Part shown: in pieces, positions 37,041-47,486 of the stretch
Numbering within the stretch: position 1 is the first letter of the stretch
How the letters are laid out: each line of letters begins with the position of its first letter
NCBI GenBank assembly: GCA_902579985.1
Contig: CACHIV010000006.1
Span: 1 to 64,000 of the forward strand
Length of the DNA stretch: 64,000 nt
Direction of reading: 5' to 3'
DNA from: an uncultured Pelagibacteraceae bacterium
GTDB taxonomy: Bacteria > Pseudomonadota > Alphaproteobacteria > Pelagibacterales > Pelagibacteraceae
Position numbers and translations under genes: made by a program
The notes under the pieces: model-generated
The model's input: the letters and a program-made list of their open reading frames with translations, nothing else
Told to the model about the DNA's origin: nothing
Databases searched by the model: none

Positions 37041-39234
37041 ATTATTAAATAAAATTTTTTTTACACTTTTTTTAATTATAGTTTTTGCAATTATCTATTT
37101 AAGTGTTTTTGGTATAAAAACTAAAAAATTTAATAATGAAATTACTAGCAATATTCAAAAAATTAATAACAAAATTGAACTATCTTTAAATGATGTAAAT
37201 TATCAATTAAATCCTTTTAAATTTAAAATAAATATAATAACTAAAAATCCAAAAATATTATTAGCTGAAAGTAGGTTAGAAATTAGAAGAGTTGAAACAA
37301 CTATACCCTTAAAATCATTAATTAGAAGAAAATTTTCAATTGATAATTTAAAAATTTTAACTAAAGAAATTAAAATAAAGGATGCAATTTCATTAGCAAG
37401 AACATTTCAAAATTCTCCTGAACTTTTTGTGCTAGATAAGGTTATAAAAAAGGGAATTTTATCAGCTGATATTAATGTAAATTTTGACTCAGAAAATAAA
37501 ATTAAGAACAATTATATTATTAAAGGCTTTGTTAAAAAAGGAAATCTTGGATTTGTTAAAAAATATGAATTTAAAGATTTAGATTTTGAATTTAATATAA
37601 CTAATAATCAATATTTATTTAGTGAGATAGAAAGTGATTTGAATAGTATAAAATTAATTTCACCATCAATTAAGATTAATAAAAAGAATGATTTATTTTA
37701 TATTAATGGAAGTATATTAAACGATAACAGAAACTTTGATGTTCAAAATTTTAAAAAATTAGGTGGAATTTTTTTATCAAATGTTGATTTAAAAAAAATT
37801 ATATTTAGTTCCAAAAATGATTTTTCTTTTAATATTAGTAAAAAATTTAAAATTAAAGATCTCAAAATAAATTCAATTATTGATTTAAATGAGCTAGATA
37901 TTAATGAAAACTCTTTTAATTTAAAATCTTATTTGCCAAATTCTAGTGAAATAATAAAATTAGAAAATCATAAAATTAAGATTAGTTTTACTAAGAATAT
38001 ATTAGATATTACGGGTGATGGAAATTTTCTTCTTAAAGATAAGACAGATTTTTTAACTTACAAAATTATTAAAAAAGACAATCAGATTTTATTTGATACA
38101 AAAATAGATATTAAAAATAATAAATTAAATATTAATTTTTTAGATTATGAAATAAAAGAAGGGACAGAGTCAAATATTTCAATAAAGGGAATTAGAAAAA
38201 AAAATAAAGATATATTATTTAAATCAATTTCTTTAAATGAGAATAAAAACAAGATTTTGATAAAAAATTTATTTTTTAATAAAGATTTTAAAATTATTAA
38301 TTTAGCTTCTTTTGAAGCTAATTATACGAATGATAAGAATATTTTTAATCAATTTAAATTAAAAAGAAATAATTCTAAATATACTCTTCGAGGAAATACT
38401 TTTGATGCTACAGAATTAATAAATATCATTATGGATTCAAAAGAATCAAATATGTCAATTTTTAAAGATTTTAATCCTACCATAGATATTAATTTTAAAA
38501 AAACTTATATAGATAATGTGAACTATATTAATAATCTTTCAGGTTATTTAACTTTTAAAAACGATAAAATTAATAAATTAAATTTGATATCGACTTTTCC
38601 TAATAATAAAAAAATTAATTTATCTATTGTGACTAATAGCAAAAATGAAACAACAACCAAATTATTTGCTGATTATCCAAAACCTTTAGTTGAACGATAT
38701 GATTTTATTAAAGGGTTTGACGAGGGTAGTTTGGATTTTTACTCTTATAAAAAGAAAGATAAGTCAAATTCTGTATTAATAATCAATAATTTTAAAGTTA
38801 AGGAAGTTCCAGTTTTAGCAAAACTTCTAAGTTTAGCTTCCCTTCAAGGAATAGCAGATCTTTTAACTGGAGAAGGTATCAGATTTACAGATTTTGAGAT
38901 GAATTTTTCAAATGAAAAAAATCTTATTACAATTGAAGAAATTTATGCGATTGGACCTGCTGTTTCAATATTAATGAGTGGATATATTGAAAAAGAAAAA
39001 ATTATTAGCTTGAGAGGAACATTAGTACCTGCGACAACTATAAATAAAACTATTGCATCAATACCTTTATTAGGAAAAATTTTAGTTGGAGAAAAAGCTG
39101 GTGAAGGTGTTTTTGGTGTTAGTTTTAAAATAAAAGGACCACCAAAAAATTTAAAGACAACAGTAAATCCTATCAAAACATTAGCACCAAGATTTATTAC
39201 TAGAACTTTAGAAAAAATAAAAAAAACTAATTAA
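37033..39234 (+). CDS. AsmA/YhdP-like envelope protein
   Basis: This 733-residue protein has one N-terminal membrane helix (residues 7-27, FFTLFLIIVFAIIYLSVF) and a long, Lys/Asn-rich, beta-strand-dominated periplasmic region, as in AsmA-like lipid-transport bridges. The C-terminal 130 residues are conserved (LLTGEGIRFTDFEMNFS, IGPAVSILMSGYIE, TINKTIASIPLLGKILVGE, GVFGVSFKIKGPP), typical of YhdP/DUF3971 proteins. The usual role is phospholipid movement to the outer membrane. It overlaps DUF3726 by eight bases; this may be coincidence of operon packing. Confidence 0.8.
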   Translation: MIKLLNKIFFTLFLIIVFAIIYLSVFGIKTKKFNNEITSNIQKINNKIELSLNDVNYQLNPFKFKINIITKNPKILLAESRLEIRRVETTIPLKSLIRRKFSIDNLKILTKEIKIKDAISLARTFQNSPELFVLDKVIKKGILSADINVNFDSENKIKNNYIIKGFVKKGNLGFVKKYEFKDLDFEFNITNNQYLFSEIESDLNSIKLISPSIKINKKNDLFYINGSILNDNRNFDVQNFKKLGGIFLSNVDLKKIIFSSKNDFSFNISKKFKIKDLKINSIIDLNELDINENSFNLKSYLPNSSEIIKLENHKIKISFTKNILDITGDGNFLLKDKTDFLTYKIIKKDNQILFDTKIDIKNNKLNINFLDYEIKEGTESNISIKGIRKKNKDILFKSISLNENKNKILIKNLFFNKDFKIINLASFEANYTNDKNIFNQFKLKRNNSKYTLRGNTFDATELINIIMDSKESNMSIFKDFNPTIDINFKKTYIDNVNYINNLSGYLTFKNDKINKLNLISTFPNNKKINLSIVTNSKNETTTKLFADYPKPLVERYDFIKGFDEGSLDFYSYKKKDKSNSVLIINNFKVKEVPVLAKLLSLASLQGIADLLTGEGIRFTDFEMNFSNEKNLITIEEIYAIGPAVSILMSGYIEKEKIISLRGTLVPATTINKTIASIPLLGKILVGEKAGEGVFGVSFKIKGPPKNLKTTVNPIKTLAPRFITRTLEKIKKTN

Positions 39235-40466
39235 ATTAATTTCAATATTACATGCTTTTTCTTACCATGTGAAAGTTTAAGTGATTTGTTATTACCAAAA
39301 CTACCCATAGATATTTTAAGCTTGTCGTCTTCAATAGTAATATTATTTAATTTAATACCTTTATTTTTAATTGCTCTTCTTACCTCATTTTTAGAGCTTA
39401 ATAATTTCGTTGTAACGACTAAATCAACAATGTTTAAACCATTTGACACGTCATTTCTATTTAAATTGATAACAGGAAGGTCATCCCCTATAGATCCTTT
39501 TTCAAATATATTTTTTGCAGTTTTTTCTGCTTTTGCTGCAGCAGTTTTACCATGTAGTAATGAAGTTGCTTCATTAGCTAAAATAATTTTTATTTTATTA
39601 ATATTTTCATTTTTTAGTTTATTAATTTTATTTAGATCTAAATCTGTAAACATTTTTAAAAATTTTATTACATCTCTGTCATCAGTATTTCTCCAAAATT
39701 GCCAATAATCATAAGAAGATAAAAGTTTATTATCAAGCCAAATTGCTCCTTTTTCAGTTTTACCCATTTTAGCTCCTGAAGCTAAAGTAATTAATGGAGT
39801 TGTTAATCCAAAAACTTGTTTGCTTAAGTGTCTTTTTATAAGCTCAACACCGTTAACAATATTTCCCCATTGATCTGATCCTCCTATTTGCATTATACAA
39901 TCTTTTGTTTTATTAAGTTCAAGAAAGTCATAAGCTTGTAAAATCATGTAGTTAAATTCCATGTAGCTTAGAGATTGTTCTCTTTCCAATCTTAATTTCA
40001 CACTATCAAAACTTAACATTTTGTTAATTGTAAAATGTTTACCTATTTCACGTAAAAATTTTATATAATTTAATTTTTTAAGCCATTTATAATTATTTAC
40101 AAAAATTGGTTTCAATTTAGAGTTATTTGTTTTTAAATAAATTTTAAAAACTTTTTCAATATTTTTTATATTTTTTTCAATTTGTTTTTCAGAAAGTATT
40201 TTTCTTGTTTCTTCTTTTCCAGAAGGATCCCCAATTCTTGTAGTTCCACCTCCAAGTAATACTATTGGTTGATGGCCATGTTTTTGCAACAATCTCAAAC
40301 ACATAATCTGCAAAAGACTTCCAACGTGTAAACTAGCTGCAGTGCAATCAAATCCAATATATGCTTTGATTTTTTTTTTATTCATCAATTGTTCTAATTC
40401 TTGAGAATTAGTGCATTGATTGAAATACTCTCTTTCTTTAAACTCAGATAAGAATGACTTTTCCAT
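39231..40466 (-). CDS. tyrS: Tyrosyl-tRNA synthetase
   Basis: This is a class I aminoacyl-tRNA synthetase of 411 residues. The HIGH motif appears as LHVGS (residues 46-50), after AYIGFDCTAASL, and KMSKS appears as AKMGKT near residue 234. GGSDQWGNIVNGVELIKR is the tyrosine/ATP site. The C-terminal S4-like RNA-binding domain starts near residue 345 (LLSSKNEVRRAIKNKGIKLN). Its 3' end overlaps the AsmA-like stop by four bases. Confidence 0.95.
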   Translation of the reverse strand: MEKSFLSEFKEREYFNQCTNSQELEQLMNKKKIKAYIGFDCTAASLHVGSLLQIMCLRLLQKHGHQPIVLLGGGTTRIGDPSGKEETRKILSEKQIEKNIKNIEKVFKIYLKTNNSKLKPIFVNNYKWLKKLNYIKFLREIGKHFTINKMLSFDSVKLRLEREQSLSYMEFNYMILQAYDFLELNKTKDCIMQIGGSDQWGNIVNGVELIKRHLSKQVFGLTTPLITLASGAKMGKTEKGAIWLDNKLLSSYDYWQFWRNTDDRDVIKFLKMFTDLDLNKINKLKNENINKIKIILANEATSLLHGKTAAAKAEKTAKNIFEKGSIGDDLPVINLNRNDVSNGLNIVDLVVTTKLLSSKNEVRRAIKNKGIKLNNITIEDDKLKISMGSFGNNKSLKLSHGKKKHVILKLI

Positions 40467-40522
40467 ATTTTTAAAAAACAGTGTAGAATCAATATACTTT
40501 ATTTGAATTAATTAAAAAATAT

Positions 40523-41626
40523 ATGAATAAAAGCTATTATAGTCTTGGTTTAATGAGCGGAACTTCAGGGGATGGGGTTGATGCTTCATTAATTATTTCA
40601 GATGGGAATGAAAAATTAGAGTTAATTCTTAACGAATATGATGAGTATTCAAAGGATGTATTTGAAGAATTTCATGAATTGAAGCAAAAAATTTTTAACT
40701 ATGAAGATTTCATAAAATACTCAAAAAAAATTAATGAATTAGAAAGAAAAATCACATTACGTAACTCATCAGCTGTAAAAAAAATAAAGGATAAATTATT
40801 ACAACAAAAAAAAAATATTAAAATTGATTTTATTGGATTTCATGGACAAACTATTTTACACATTCCTGAAAAAAAAATTTCAATACAATTAGGTGATGCA
40901 AAATTATTATCTCAATTAACTAATACAAAAGTTATATATAACTTTAGAGAAAATGATCTAAAAAATGGAGGTCAAGGAGCACCACTCGTTCCAATTTTTC
41001 ATAAATTATTGATAAATAAAAATAAAATAGAACTACCTTCATCCATATTAAATTTAGGTGGGATAGCAAATATTACTACAATTGATAAGAAAAATAATAT
41101 TTCAAGTAGTGATATTGGCCCCGGAAACTGTCTTATAGATAATTGGATGAGATTAAATTCAAAAATGCTTATTGATGAAGGAGGTCAAATAGCTAAATCA
41201 GGAAAAATAAATAAGATTATATTAAATCAATCACTAGAAAATTTTTATGAAAATTCAATCAGTAACAAAATATCATTTGACACAAATGATTTTCAAATTT
41301 CTTTTGTGAGAGGATTGTCTCTAGAAGATGGGGCAGCAACATTAACTGAGTTTACCGCAGAAGTTTGTTCTAAAAAAATTATTACTGAAAAAGTTTATGT
41401 TTGTGGAGGAGGAAGAAAAAATTCTTTTTTATTAGAAAGAATAAAAGAAAAATCGAAATGCAAAATTGAGTCAATAGATAATCTTGATATAGATGGAGAT
41501 TTTATAGAATCTCAAGCTTTTGCTTATCTTGCAATAAGATCTTTTCTTAAGTTGCCAATCTCATTTCCTAAAACAACAGGATGTAAAAAATCATGTACCG
41601 GAGGAGAAATTATCAAAAATTATTAG
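40523..41626 (+). CDS. anmK: Anhydro-N-acetylmuramic acid kinase
   Basis: This 367-residue kinase recycles cell-wall anhydroMurNAc. LMSGTSGDGVDASLI is the ATP-binding start, FHGQTILHIPEKK and NLGGIANIT are the substrate and phosphate segments, and CGGGRKNSFLLERI is near the C-terminus. It is divergent from tyrS with a 56-bp gap and convergent with the alpha/beta hydrolase (four-base overlap). Confidence 0.94.
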   Translation: MNKSYYSLGLMSGTSGDGVDASLIISDGNEKLELILNEYDEYSKDVFEEFHELKQKIFNYEDFIKYSKKINELERKITLRNSSAVKKIKDKLLQQKKNIKIDFIGFHGQTILHIPEKKISIQLGDAKLLSQLTNTKVIYNFRENDLKNGGQGAPLVPIFHKLLINKNKIELPSSILNLGGIANITTIDKKNNISSSDIGPGNCLIDNWMRLNSKMLIDEGGQIAKSGKINKIILNQSLENFYENSISNKISFDTNDFQISFVRGLSLEDGAATLTEFTAEVCSKKIITEKVYVCGGGRKNSFLLERIKEKSKCKIESIDNLDIDGDFIESQAFAYLAIRSFLKLPISFPKTTGCKKSCTGGEIIKNY

Positions 41627-42279
41627 AATAAAGCAGACTCTTTTTTAATATATTTATCTAATGTTTTTATTAAACTATTTTCAGATTTTGAAAAAAAGTG
41701 ATTTGCATCACTTATAGCTTGAAAATCAACTTCTATTCCTTTTTGAGCTTTTAGTCTTTTATCCAGATCATTAATATGATCTAAAGGAACCAGCTCATCT
41801 TTTTTTCCATAAACTACTAAACCTGAAGTTGGACAGGGAGATAAAAAAGAAAAATCATAAACATTTGGCTGTGGTGATATTGCAATAAATCTATTAATTT
41901 CAGGTCTTCTCATAAGTAACTGCATAGCTATTAGAGATCCAAAAGAGAATCCAGAAACCCAACACTGTGAATTATCGAAATTTTCTCTTTCTAACCAATC
42001 TAATGCAGCAGCTGCATCAGCTAACTCACCTTGGCCATTATCAAATTCACCATCACTTTTACCAACTCCTCTAAAATTAACTCTACAAACTGAAAATTCA
42101 TTTTCCATAAATGCATGAAATGTATCAACAACAACTTTATTATTCATTGTACCTCCATATTGAGGATGTGGCTGTAAGACTAAAGCAATTGGAGATGTAA
42201 TCTTATTACTTTTGTAATATTTAGCTTCCATTCTTCCTGCAGGACCAGGTATAAAAACTTCTTTAATTTTATTATCCAT
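41623..42279 (-). CDS. Alpha/beta hydrolase
   Basis: This 218-residue hydrolase has the nucleophile elbow GFSFGS (serine between), catalytic Asp in YGKKDELVPLDH and His in SDANHFFS. The N-terminal region VLQPHPQYGGTMNNKVV and CRVNFRGVGKSDGEFDNG is typical of the dienelactone-hydrolase/COG2945 group. Cytosolic, substrate unknown. Confidence 0.88.
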   Translation of the reverse strand: MDNKIKEVFIPGPAGRMEAKYYKSNKITSPIALVLQPHPQYGGTMNNKVVVDTFHAFMENEFSVCRVNFRGVGKSDGEFDNGQGELADAAAALDWLERENFDNSQCWVSGFSFGSLIAMQLLMRRPEINRFIAISPQPNVYDFSFLSPCPTSGLVVYGKKDELVPLDHINDLDKRLKAQKGIEVDFQAISDANHFFSKSENSLIKTLDKYIKKESALF

Positions 42280-42361
42280 AATCGTTAATGATTATTATTC
42301 TCAAAAAAAAATACGTTTATCACAACTCAGTGACAATATGTTAATTTTTTTTATAAATTGA

Positions 42362-42386
42362 ATACTTGACTAATTTAGTCAAGTTT
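42362..42386 (+). promoter_or_regulatory. IscR type 1 operator over the suf promoter
   Basis: ATACTTGACTAATTTAGTCA and its continuation match the E. coli IscR type 1 consensus at all but one position. The core 42364-42384 is a perfect palindrome with ten-base arms. It covers the -35 hexamer TTGACT (42366-42371) and the spacer before TATAAA (42388-42393, 16-base spacing). Holo-IscR should repress its own operon here when cluster supply is adequate. Cross-phylum conservation of the motif is inferred from the match. Confidence 0.85.
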
Positions 42387-42417
42387 GTATAAAAATCCTC
42401 AAAAATAAAGGGTAAAT

Positions 42418-42843
42418 ATGAAATTAACATCAAAAGGAAGATACGCTGTTATGGCTTTAGCTGATTTGGCGAAGTTTAATAGTACTAAACCAGTATCGTT
42501 AAGAGATATTTCATTAAGGCAGGGAATATCCTTACTATTCTTAGAACAAATATTTTCAAAATTAAAAAAAAACAACATAGTAAAAAGTATTAGAGGATCT
42601 AATGGTGGATATATTCTTAATAAACTACCCGAAGAAATTAAGTTAACTAGTATACTGAATGCAGTAGATGAAGAAGTTAAAACTGTACAATGTAAAAAAG
42701 AATCTAAAAAAGGATGTAATGGTAAAACTTCAAAATGTATAACGCATAATTTATGGGATGAATTAGAAATTCATATAAATAAATTTTTTGAACAGAAAAG
42801 CTTAAAAGATCTCAGTAATAACTCTAAAGAAAATAGAACTTAA
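42418..42843 (+). CDS. iscR: Rrf2-family iron-sulfur regulator IscR
   Basis: This 141-residue winged-helix regulator senses Fe-S status. [18 protein letters not shown] and the recognition region [20 protein letters not shown] match Rrf2 proteins. The cluster ligands are Cys92, Cys100 and Cys107 with His110 ([21 protein letters not shown] region). It is the first gene of the suf operon, sufB starts two bases after its stop, and its own operator lies upstream. Confidence 0.93.
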   Translation: MKLTSKGRYAVMALADLAKFNSTKPVSLRDISLRQGISLLFLEQIFSKLKKNNIVKSIRGSNGGYILNKLPEEIKLTSILNAVDEEVKTVQCKKESKKGCNGKTSKCITHNLWDELEIHINKFFEQKSLKDLSNNSKENRT

Positions 42844-42844
42844 A

Positions 42845-44287
42845 ATGGATAGAAGAGAAAAAGATATAGAAAATTTAAAAGATTATAAATACGGTTTTTC
42901 AACTGATATTGAAAATATTAAATCTCCTAAAGGTTTAAATGAAGGTATAATTAAATTTATTTCTGAAATTAAAAAAGAACCTAATTGGATGTTAGATTTT
43001 AGATTGAAAGCATTTGAAAGATTTAAACAATTAAAAGAACCAAACTGGCAAAAACCAAAATATCCAAAAATTGATTATCAAGACTTATATTATTATTCAG
43101 CCCCAAAAAGTATGAAAAATAAACCAAAAAGTCTTGATGAGTTAGACCCTAAACTACTAGAAACTTATAAAAAACTTGGTATTCCTTTGCAAGAGCAAGC
43201 ACGATTAAATGGTATTGCTGTTGATGCTGTTTTTGACTCAGTTTCTGTTGCAACAACTTTTAAAGAAGAATTGACTAAACAAGGGATTATTTTTTGTTCA
43301 ATATCTGAAGCTATACAAAAACATCCAGAATTAGTTAGAAAATATCTTGGAACAGTTATTCCTACTACTGATCATTTCTTTGCTACTCTTAATTCTGCTG
43401 TATTTACTGATGGATCATTTGTTTATATTCCCCAAGGAGTTAGATGTCCTATGGAACTATCAACTTATTTTAGAATTAACGCATCAGACACAGGACAATT
43501 TGAAAGAACTTTAATTATAGCTGATAAAGGAAGTTATGTAAGCTACTTAGAAGGTTGTACTGCACCTATGAGAGATGAGAATCAATTACATGCAGCTAAT
43601 GTAGAATTAATAGCTCTAGATGACGCAGAAATTAAATATTCAACAGTTCAAAATTGGTATCCTGGAGATGAGAACGGTAAAGGTGGTATATATAATTTTG
43701 TAACTAAAAGAGGATTATGCAAAGGTAAAAATTCTAAAATTTCATGGACACAAGTAGAAACCGGCTCTGCTATAACTTGGAAATATCCTAGTTGTATTTT
43801 AAAAGGAGATAACTCAATAGGAGAATTTTACTCAATTGCAATAACAAACAATTATCAAAAGGCAGATACTGGAACAAAAATGATTCATTTGGGTAAAAAT
43901 ACAAAAAGTAAGATCATATCCAAAGGTATTAGCGCTGGGTTTTCTGACATGACTTATAGAGGACTGGTTGATATTAATTCAAAAGCAAAAAATTCAAGTA
44001 ACTATACTCAATGTGATTCTTTATTAATGGGAAATAAATGTGGGGCTCATACTGTACCATATATAAAAAATAAAAATTTTGAATCAAATATAGCTCATGA
44101 AGCAACAACCTCTAAAATTAGTGAAGAACAATTGCACTATTGTCAACAAAGAGGATTAAATTCCGAGGAAGCTATTGGATTAATTGTAAATGGATTTTGT
44201 AAAGAGGTTTTACAGCAATTACCAATGGAATTTGCAGTAGAAGCCCAAAAGCTAGTAGGTATCAGTTTAGAGGGGAGCGTAGGTTAA
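42845..44287 (+). CDS. sufB: Fe-S scaffold protein SufB
   Basis: This 480-residue SufB forms the SufBCD scaffold that assembles Fe-S clusters. The conserved beta-helix core includes [61 protein letters not shown] and [23 protein letters not shown]. Its stop overlaps the sufC start by one base. Normal length. Confidence 0.96.
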   Translation: MDRREKDIENLKDYKYGFSTDIENIKSPKGLNEGIIKFISEIKKEPNWMLDFRLKAFERFKQLKEPNWQKPKYPKIDYQDLYYYSAPKSMKNKPKSLDELDPKLLETYKKLGIPLQEQARLNGIAVDAVFDSVSVATTFKEELTKQGIIFCSISEAIQKHPELVRKYLGTVIPTTDHFFATLNSAVFTDGSFVYIPQGVRCPMELSTYFRINASDTGQFERTLIIADKGSYVSYLEGCTAPMRDENQLHAANVELIALDDAEIKYSTVQNWYPGDENGKGGIYNFVTKRGLCKGKNSKISWTQVETGSAITWKYPSCILKGDNSIGEFYSIAITNNYQKADTGTKMIHLGKNTKSKIISKGISAGFSDMTYRGLVDINSKAKNSSNYTQCDSLLMGNKCGAHTVPYIKNKNFESNIAHEATTSKISEEQLHYCQQRGLNSEEAIGLIVNGFCKEVLQQLPMEFAVEAQKLVGISLEGSVG

Positions 44288-45021
44288 TGCTTAAAATAAA
44301 TAATTTAAATGCAAATATTGAAAACAAGTCAATTTTAAAAGGTTTTTCATTAAATATTAATCCTGGGGAAGTCCACGCTATTATGGGTCCAAATGGATCA
44401 GGTAAAAGTACATTATCTAATATTTTATCTGGTAAAAAAGGTTATGAGATTTCAGGAGAAATCTTATTCGAAAATAAAAATTTATTTGAATTTGAAACAG
44501 AAGAAAGAGCTCACAAAGGAATTTTTTTAGCTTTTCAATATCCATTAGAAATACCAGGCGTAAATACAAATATTTTTTTAAAAACTTCATTAAATGCTAT
44601 TAGAAAAGCACGTGGTGAAAAAGAACTTGATGCTATTGAATTTTTAAAACTTGTAAAAAAAAAAGCAAAAGACTTAAAATTTGATGAGGAAAAACTAAAT
44701 AGACAGTTGAATGTAGGTTTTTCAGGTGGAGAAAAAAAGAAAAATGAAATTCTTCAAATGTCAATGTTAGCACCTAAATTATCAATTTTAGATGAAACAG
44801 ATTCTGGGTTAGACATAGATGCATTAAAAATTGTTGCAAATGGAGTAAATACTTTGAGAAATAAAGATAACTCCTTTTTAATTATTACACATTATCAAAG
44901 ATTGTTGGATTATATTAAACCAGATTTTGTTCATGTTTTAATGAATGGAAAAATTATTAAATCTGGTGGGCCAGAACTAGCATTAGAGTTAGAAAAAAAA
45001 GGATATGAAAGTTTTAATTAA
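44287..45021 (+). CDS. sufC: SUF system ATPase SufC
   Basis: This is a 244-residue ABC-type ATPase of the SufBCD complex. Walker A is GPNGSGKST, the signature is FSGGEKKKNEI and the Walker B/D-loop is LSILDETDSGLDIDA. It is soluble, with no membrane domain partner. It couples ATP hydrolysis to cluster assembly. SufD starts immediately after the stop. Confidence 0.96.
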   Translation: MLKINNLNANIENKSILKGFSLNINPGEVHAIMGPNGSGKSTLSNILSGKKGYEISGEILFENKNLFEFETEERAHKGIFLAFQYPLEIPGVNTNIFLKTSLNAIRKARGEKELDAIEFLKLVKKKAKDLKFDEEKLNRQLNVGFSGGEKKKNEILQMSMLAPKLSILDETDSGLDIDALKIVANGVNTLRNKDNSFLIITHYQRLLDYIKPDFVHVLMNGKIIKSGGPELALELEKKGYESFN

Positions 45022-46269
45022 ATGAGAGAAAAAATTAAAATAGATTTTAATAAAATAATTGAAACTTCAAACTTTACTGAAAGTGATATAGAGTTGAAAC
45101 AAAAAAATCTTAATAAGTTCATAGAAAATGGTTTCCCAAATAGAAAATTAGAAAATTGGAAATTTTCTGATCTAAGTCAAATTATAAAGAAAAATATTGG
45201 TGAATTAAATTTTTATAATGATTATTCTTTACCTAATAAAGTTGATACCTCAATTTTTGTAGATGGCCTGGAACATAATAAAATTATTTTTATAAATGGT
45301 AGGATAGAAAAAGTTGATTTTAATCATGAAGATAATGACAAAATTGAAATAAATGATGATTTTAAATATGAGAATAAATTAGATAATAATGACTCTTTGT
45401 TGGCTTTAAACAATGCATTTACAAACAAATGCTATAAAATTTCTATAAAGGAAAATTATTCTTTAAATAAGCCACTTGTTGTTTATCATACGACTAATAA
45501 ACAAATAAATTCTAAAAATATCAATTTAAAATTAGAATTTCAATTAAAGAACAATAGCTCTTTAAAATTAATTGATCTATTTAATGATAATTCAGAAAAG
45601 AATTTTATTAATATCTTTTATAATTTTAATTTAGAACGAAATGCTATTTTAAAAAACTATAAGATTGATAAGATACAAAATAAAAATATTAAATATACTT
45701 TTAATAATATTGAGCAAGCTACAAATAGTATTTCAGAAACTTTTATTTTATCTTCTGGATCAAATTTTTCTAAAAATGAAATTAATTGTAATTTAAATGG
45801 AAAATATTCTTCAGCGTTTGTTAATGGTATTTTTTCACTTAATAATGATAAACATCATGAGATAAGAACTATAATTAATCATTTAGTTGAAAATACAAAA
45901 AGTTATCAATTAATAAAAAGTGTTCTTGGAAAAAATACAAAAGCTGTTTATCAAGGTAAGATTTTTGTTAATTCAAAGGCGCAAAAAACAGATGGATATC
46001 AGCTAAGTAAAGCAATTTTATTAGACGAAACTTCTGAATTTAATGCTAAACCAGAATTAGAGATTTATGCAGATGATGTAAAGTGTTCGCATGGATCATC
46101 TTCTGGCAGTCTTAATGAAAATTCTATATTTTATCTAATGTCTAGAGGATTGGATTATAATCAGTCAAAAGAGCTTTTGATTAATGGTTTTTTACTTGAT
46201 GTGATTGAGAAAATTACGGACTCTGAAATTAAAAATTTAGTTAAAAATATTATTGGATTAAAAGAATGA
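45022..46269 (+). CDS. sufD: Fe-S assembly protein SufD
   Basis: This 415-residue SufB paralogue is divergent, as is usual. The conserved C-terminal segment contains YQGKIFVNSKAQKTDGYQLS, AKPELEIYADDVKCSHGSSSGSLNE and FYLMSRGLDYNQSKELLINGF. The Cys and His of DVKCSHG are the functionally important pair in SufD. The N-terminal half is AT/Lys/Asn-rich. It overlaps sufS by four bases. Confidence 0.93.
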   Translation: MREKIKIDFNKIIETSNFTESDIELKQKNLNKFIENGFPNRKLENWKFSDLSQIIKKNIGELNFYNDYSLPNKVDTSIFVDGLEHNKIIFINGRIEKVDFNHEDNDKIEINDDFKYENKLDNNDSLLALNNAFTNKCYKISIKENYSLNKPLVVYHTTNKQINSKNINLKLEFQLKNNSSLKLIDLFNDNSEKNFINIFYNFNLERNAILKNYKIDKIQNKNIKYTFNNIEQATNSISETFILSSGSNFSKNEINCNLNGKYSSAFVNGIFSLNNDKHHEIRTIINHLVENTKSYQLIKSVLGKNTKAVYQGKIFVNSKAQKTDGYQLSKAILLDETSEFNAKPELEIYADDVKCSHGSSSGSLNENSIFYLMSRGLDYNQSKELLINGFLLDVIEKITDSEIKNLVKNIIGLKE

Positions 46270-47486
46270 ATATAGACAATATTAAAAAAGAGTTTCCTAT
46301 TTTTGATGAAAAAATTCAAAATAATGATCTAGTTTATTTAGATAGTGCTAATTCTTCCCAAAAACCAAAAGTAGTTATTGATAGAATTAATGAGTTTTAT
46401 ACAAAACAATTTTCAAATGTTGGTAGAAGTGTTCATTATTTAGCAGTTGCTGCGACTAATTTATATGAGAATACCAGGTCATCAGTTCAAAAATATATTA
46501 ATGCAAAGGATAAAAATGAGATTGTATTTACAAAAGGAGCAACAGAAGCCTTAAATTTAGTTGCAAATACACTTGGCCAAAAATATTTAGAGGAAGGTGA
46601 TGATATAATGTTAACTGAGCTAGAACACCATTCTAACTATGTGCCCTGGCATTATTTAAGAAAATCAAAAAATATAAAGATTAATTTTGCTGAAATTAAT
46701 GAACTAGGAGAAGTACCGATTGAGAATATAGAAAAAAAAATAACTCCAAAAACAAAGGTTATAGCTATCAATCATTTGTCAAATGTTACTGGAGCAATAC
46801 TACCAATCAAAGAAATTACCGAACTTGCTCACTCTAAAGGAATTATTGTAGTAGTTGATGGTTGCCAAGGAGCTCCTCATTTAAATATAGATGTACAAGA
46901 TCTTGATTGTGATTTTTATGCAATCTCGTGTCATAAAATGTATGGACCTACTGGATTAGGAATTTTATATGGTAAAAAAAAATGGCTAGAGGAATTACCT
47001 CCATATCAAGGTGGAGGAGGAATGATCAAAGAGGTAAAAAAAGATAGAATTACTTATGGAGATTTACCAAATAAATTTGAAGCCGGAACAATGGCTACCG
47101 CACAAGTAATCGCATTTGATCAATCTATTAAGTTTTTAGAAAATATTGGAATACAAAATATAATAAAACATGAGAAAGAATTAATAGAATATGGTCAAGA
47201 AGTTCTAAGAAAAAATAATTCAGTAAAATTAATTGGTAATCCGAAAAATAAGGGTGGAGTTTTATCTTTTACGATAGATGGGGTACACCCACATGATATT
47301 GCAACAATTTTAGATGAAGATGGAGTAGCAATAAGGGCAGGTCATCATTGCTGTCAAATATTACATGATAAACTGGAAATACCTGCAAGTGCTAGAGCTT
47401 CTGTAGGTGTATATAACACCAAACAGGATTTTGACCAACTTAATGAGTCAATTAATAAATGTAAAAAGATTTTTGATTTAAAATGA
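46266..47486 (+). CDS. sufS: Cysteine desulfurase SufS
   Basis: This 406-residue PLP enzyme releases sulfur from cysteine. VYLDSANSSQKP, TELEHHSNYVPWHYL, VDGCQGAPHL, the PLP lysine in CHKMYGPTGLGI (near residue 224) and the persulfide cysteine in IRAGHHCCQ (near residue 362) are all present. It overlaps sufU by four bases, suggesting a direct SufS-SufU pair. Confidence 0.96.
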   Translation: MNIDNIKKEFPIFDEKIQNNDLVYLDSANSSQKPKVVIDRINEFYTKQFSNVGRSVHYLAVAATNLYENTRSSVQKYINAKDKNEIVFTKGATEALNLVANTLGQKYLEEGDDIMLTELEHHSNYVPWHYLRKSKNIKINFAEINELGEVPIENIEKKITPKTKVIAINHLSNVTGAILPIKEITELAHSKGIIVVVDGCQGAPHLNIDVQDLDCDFYAISCHKMYGPTGLGILYGKKKWLEELPPYQGGGGMIKEVKKDRITYGDLPNKFEAGTMATAQVIAFDQSIKFLENIGIQNIIKHEKELIEYGQEVLRKNNSVKLIGNPKNKGGVLSFTIDGVHPHDIATILDEDGVAIRAGHHCCQILHDKLEIPASARASVGVYNTKQDFDQLNESINKCKKIFDLK

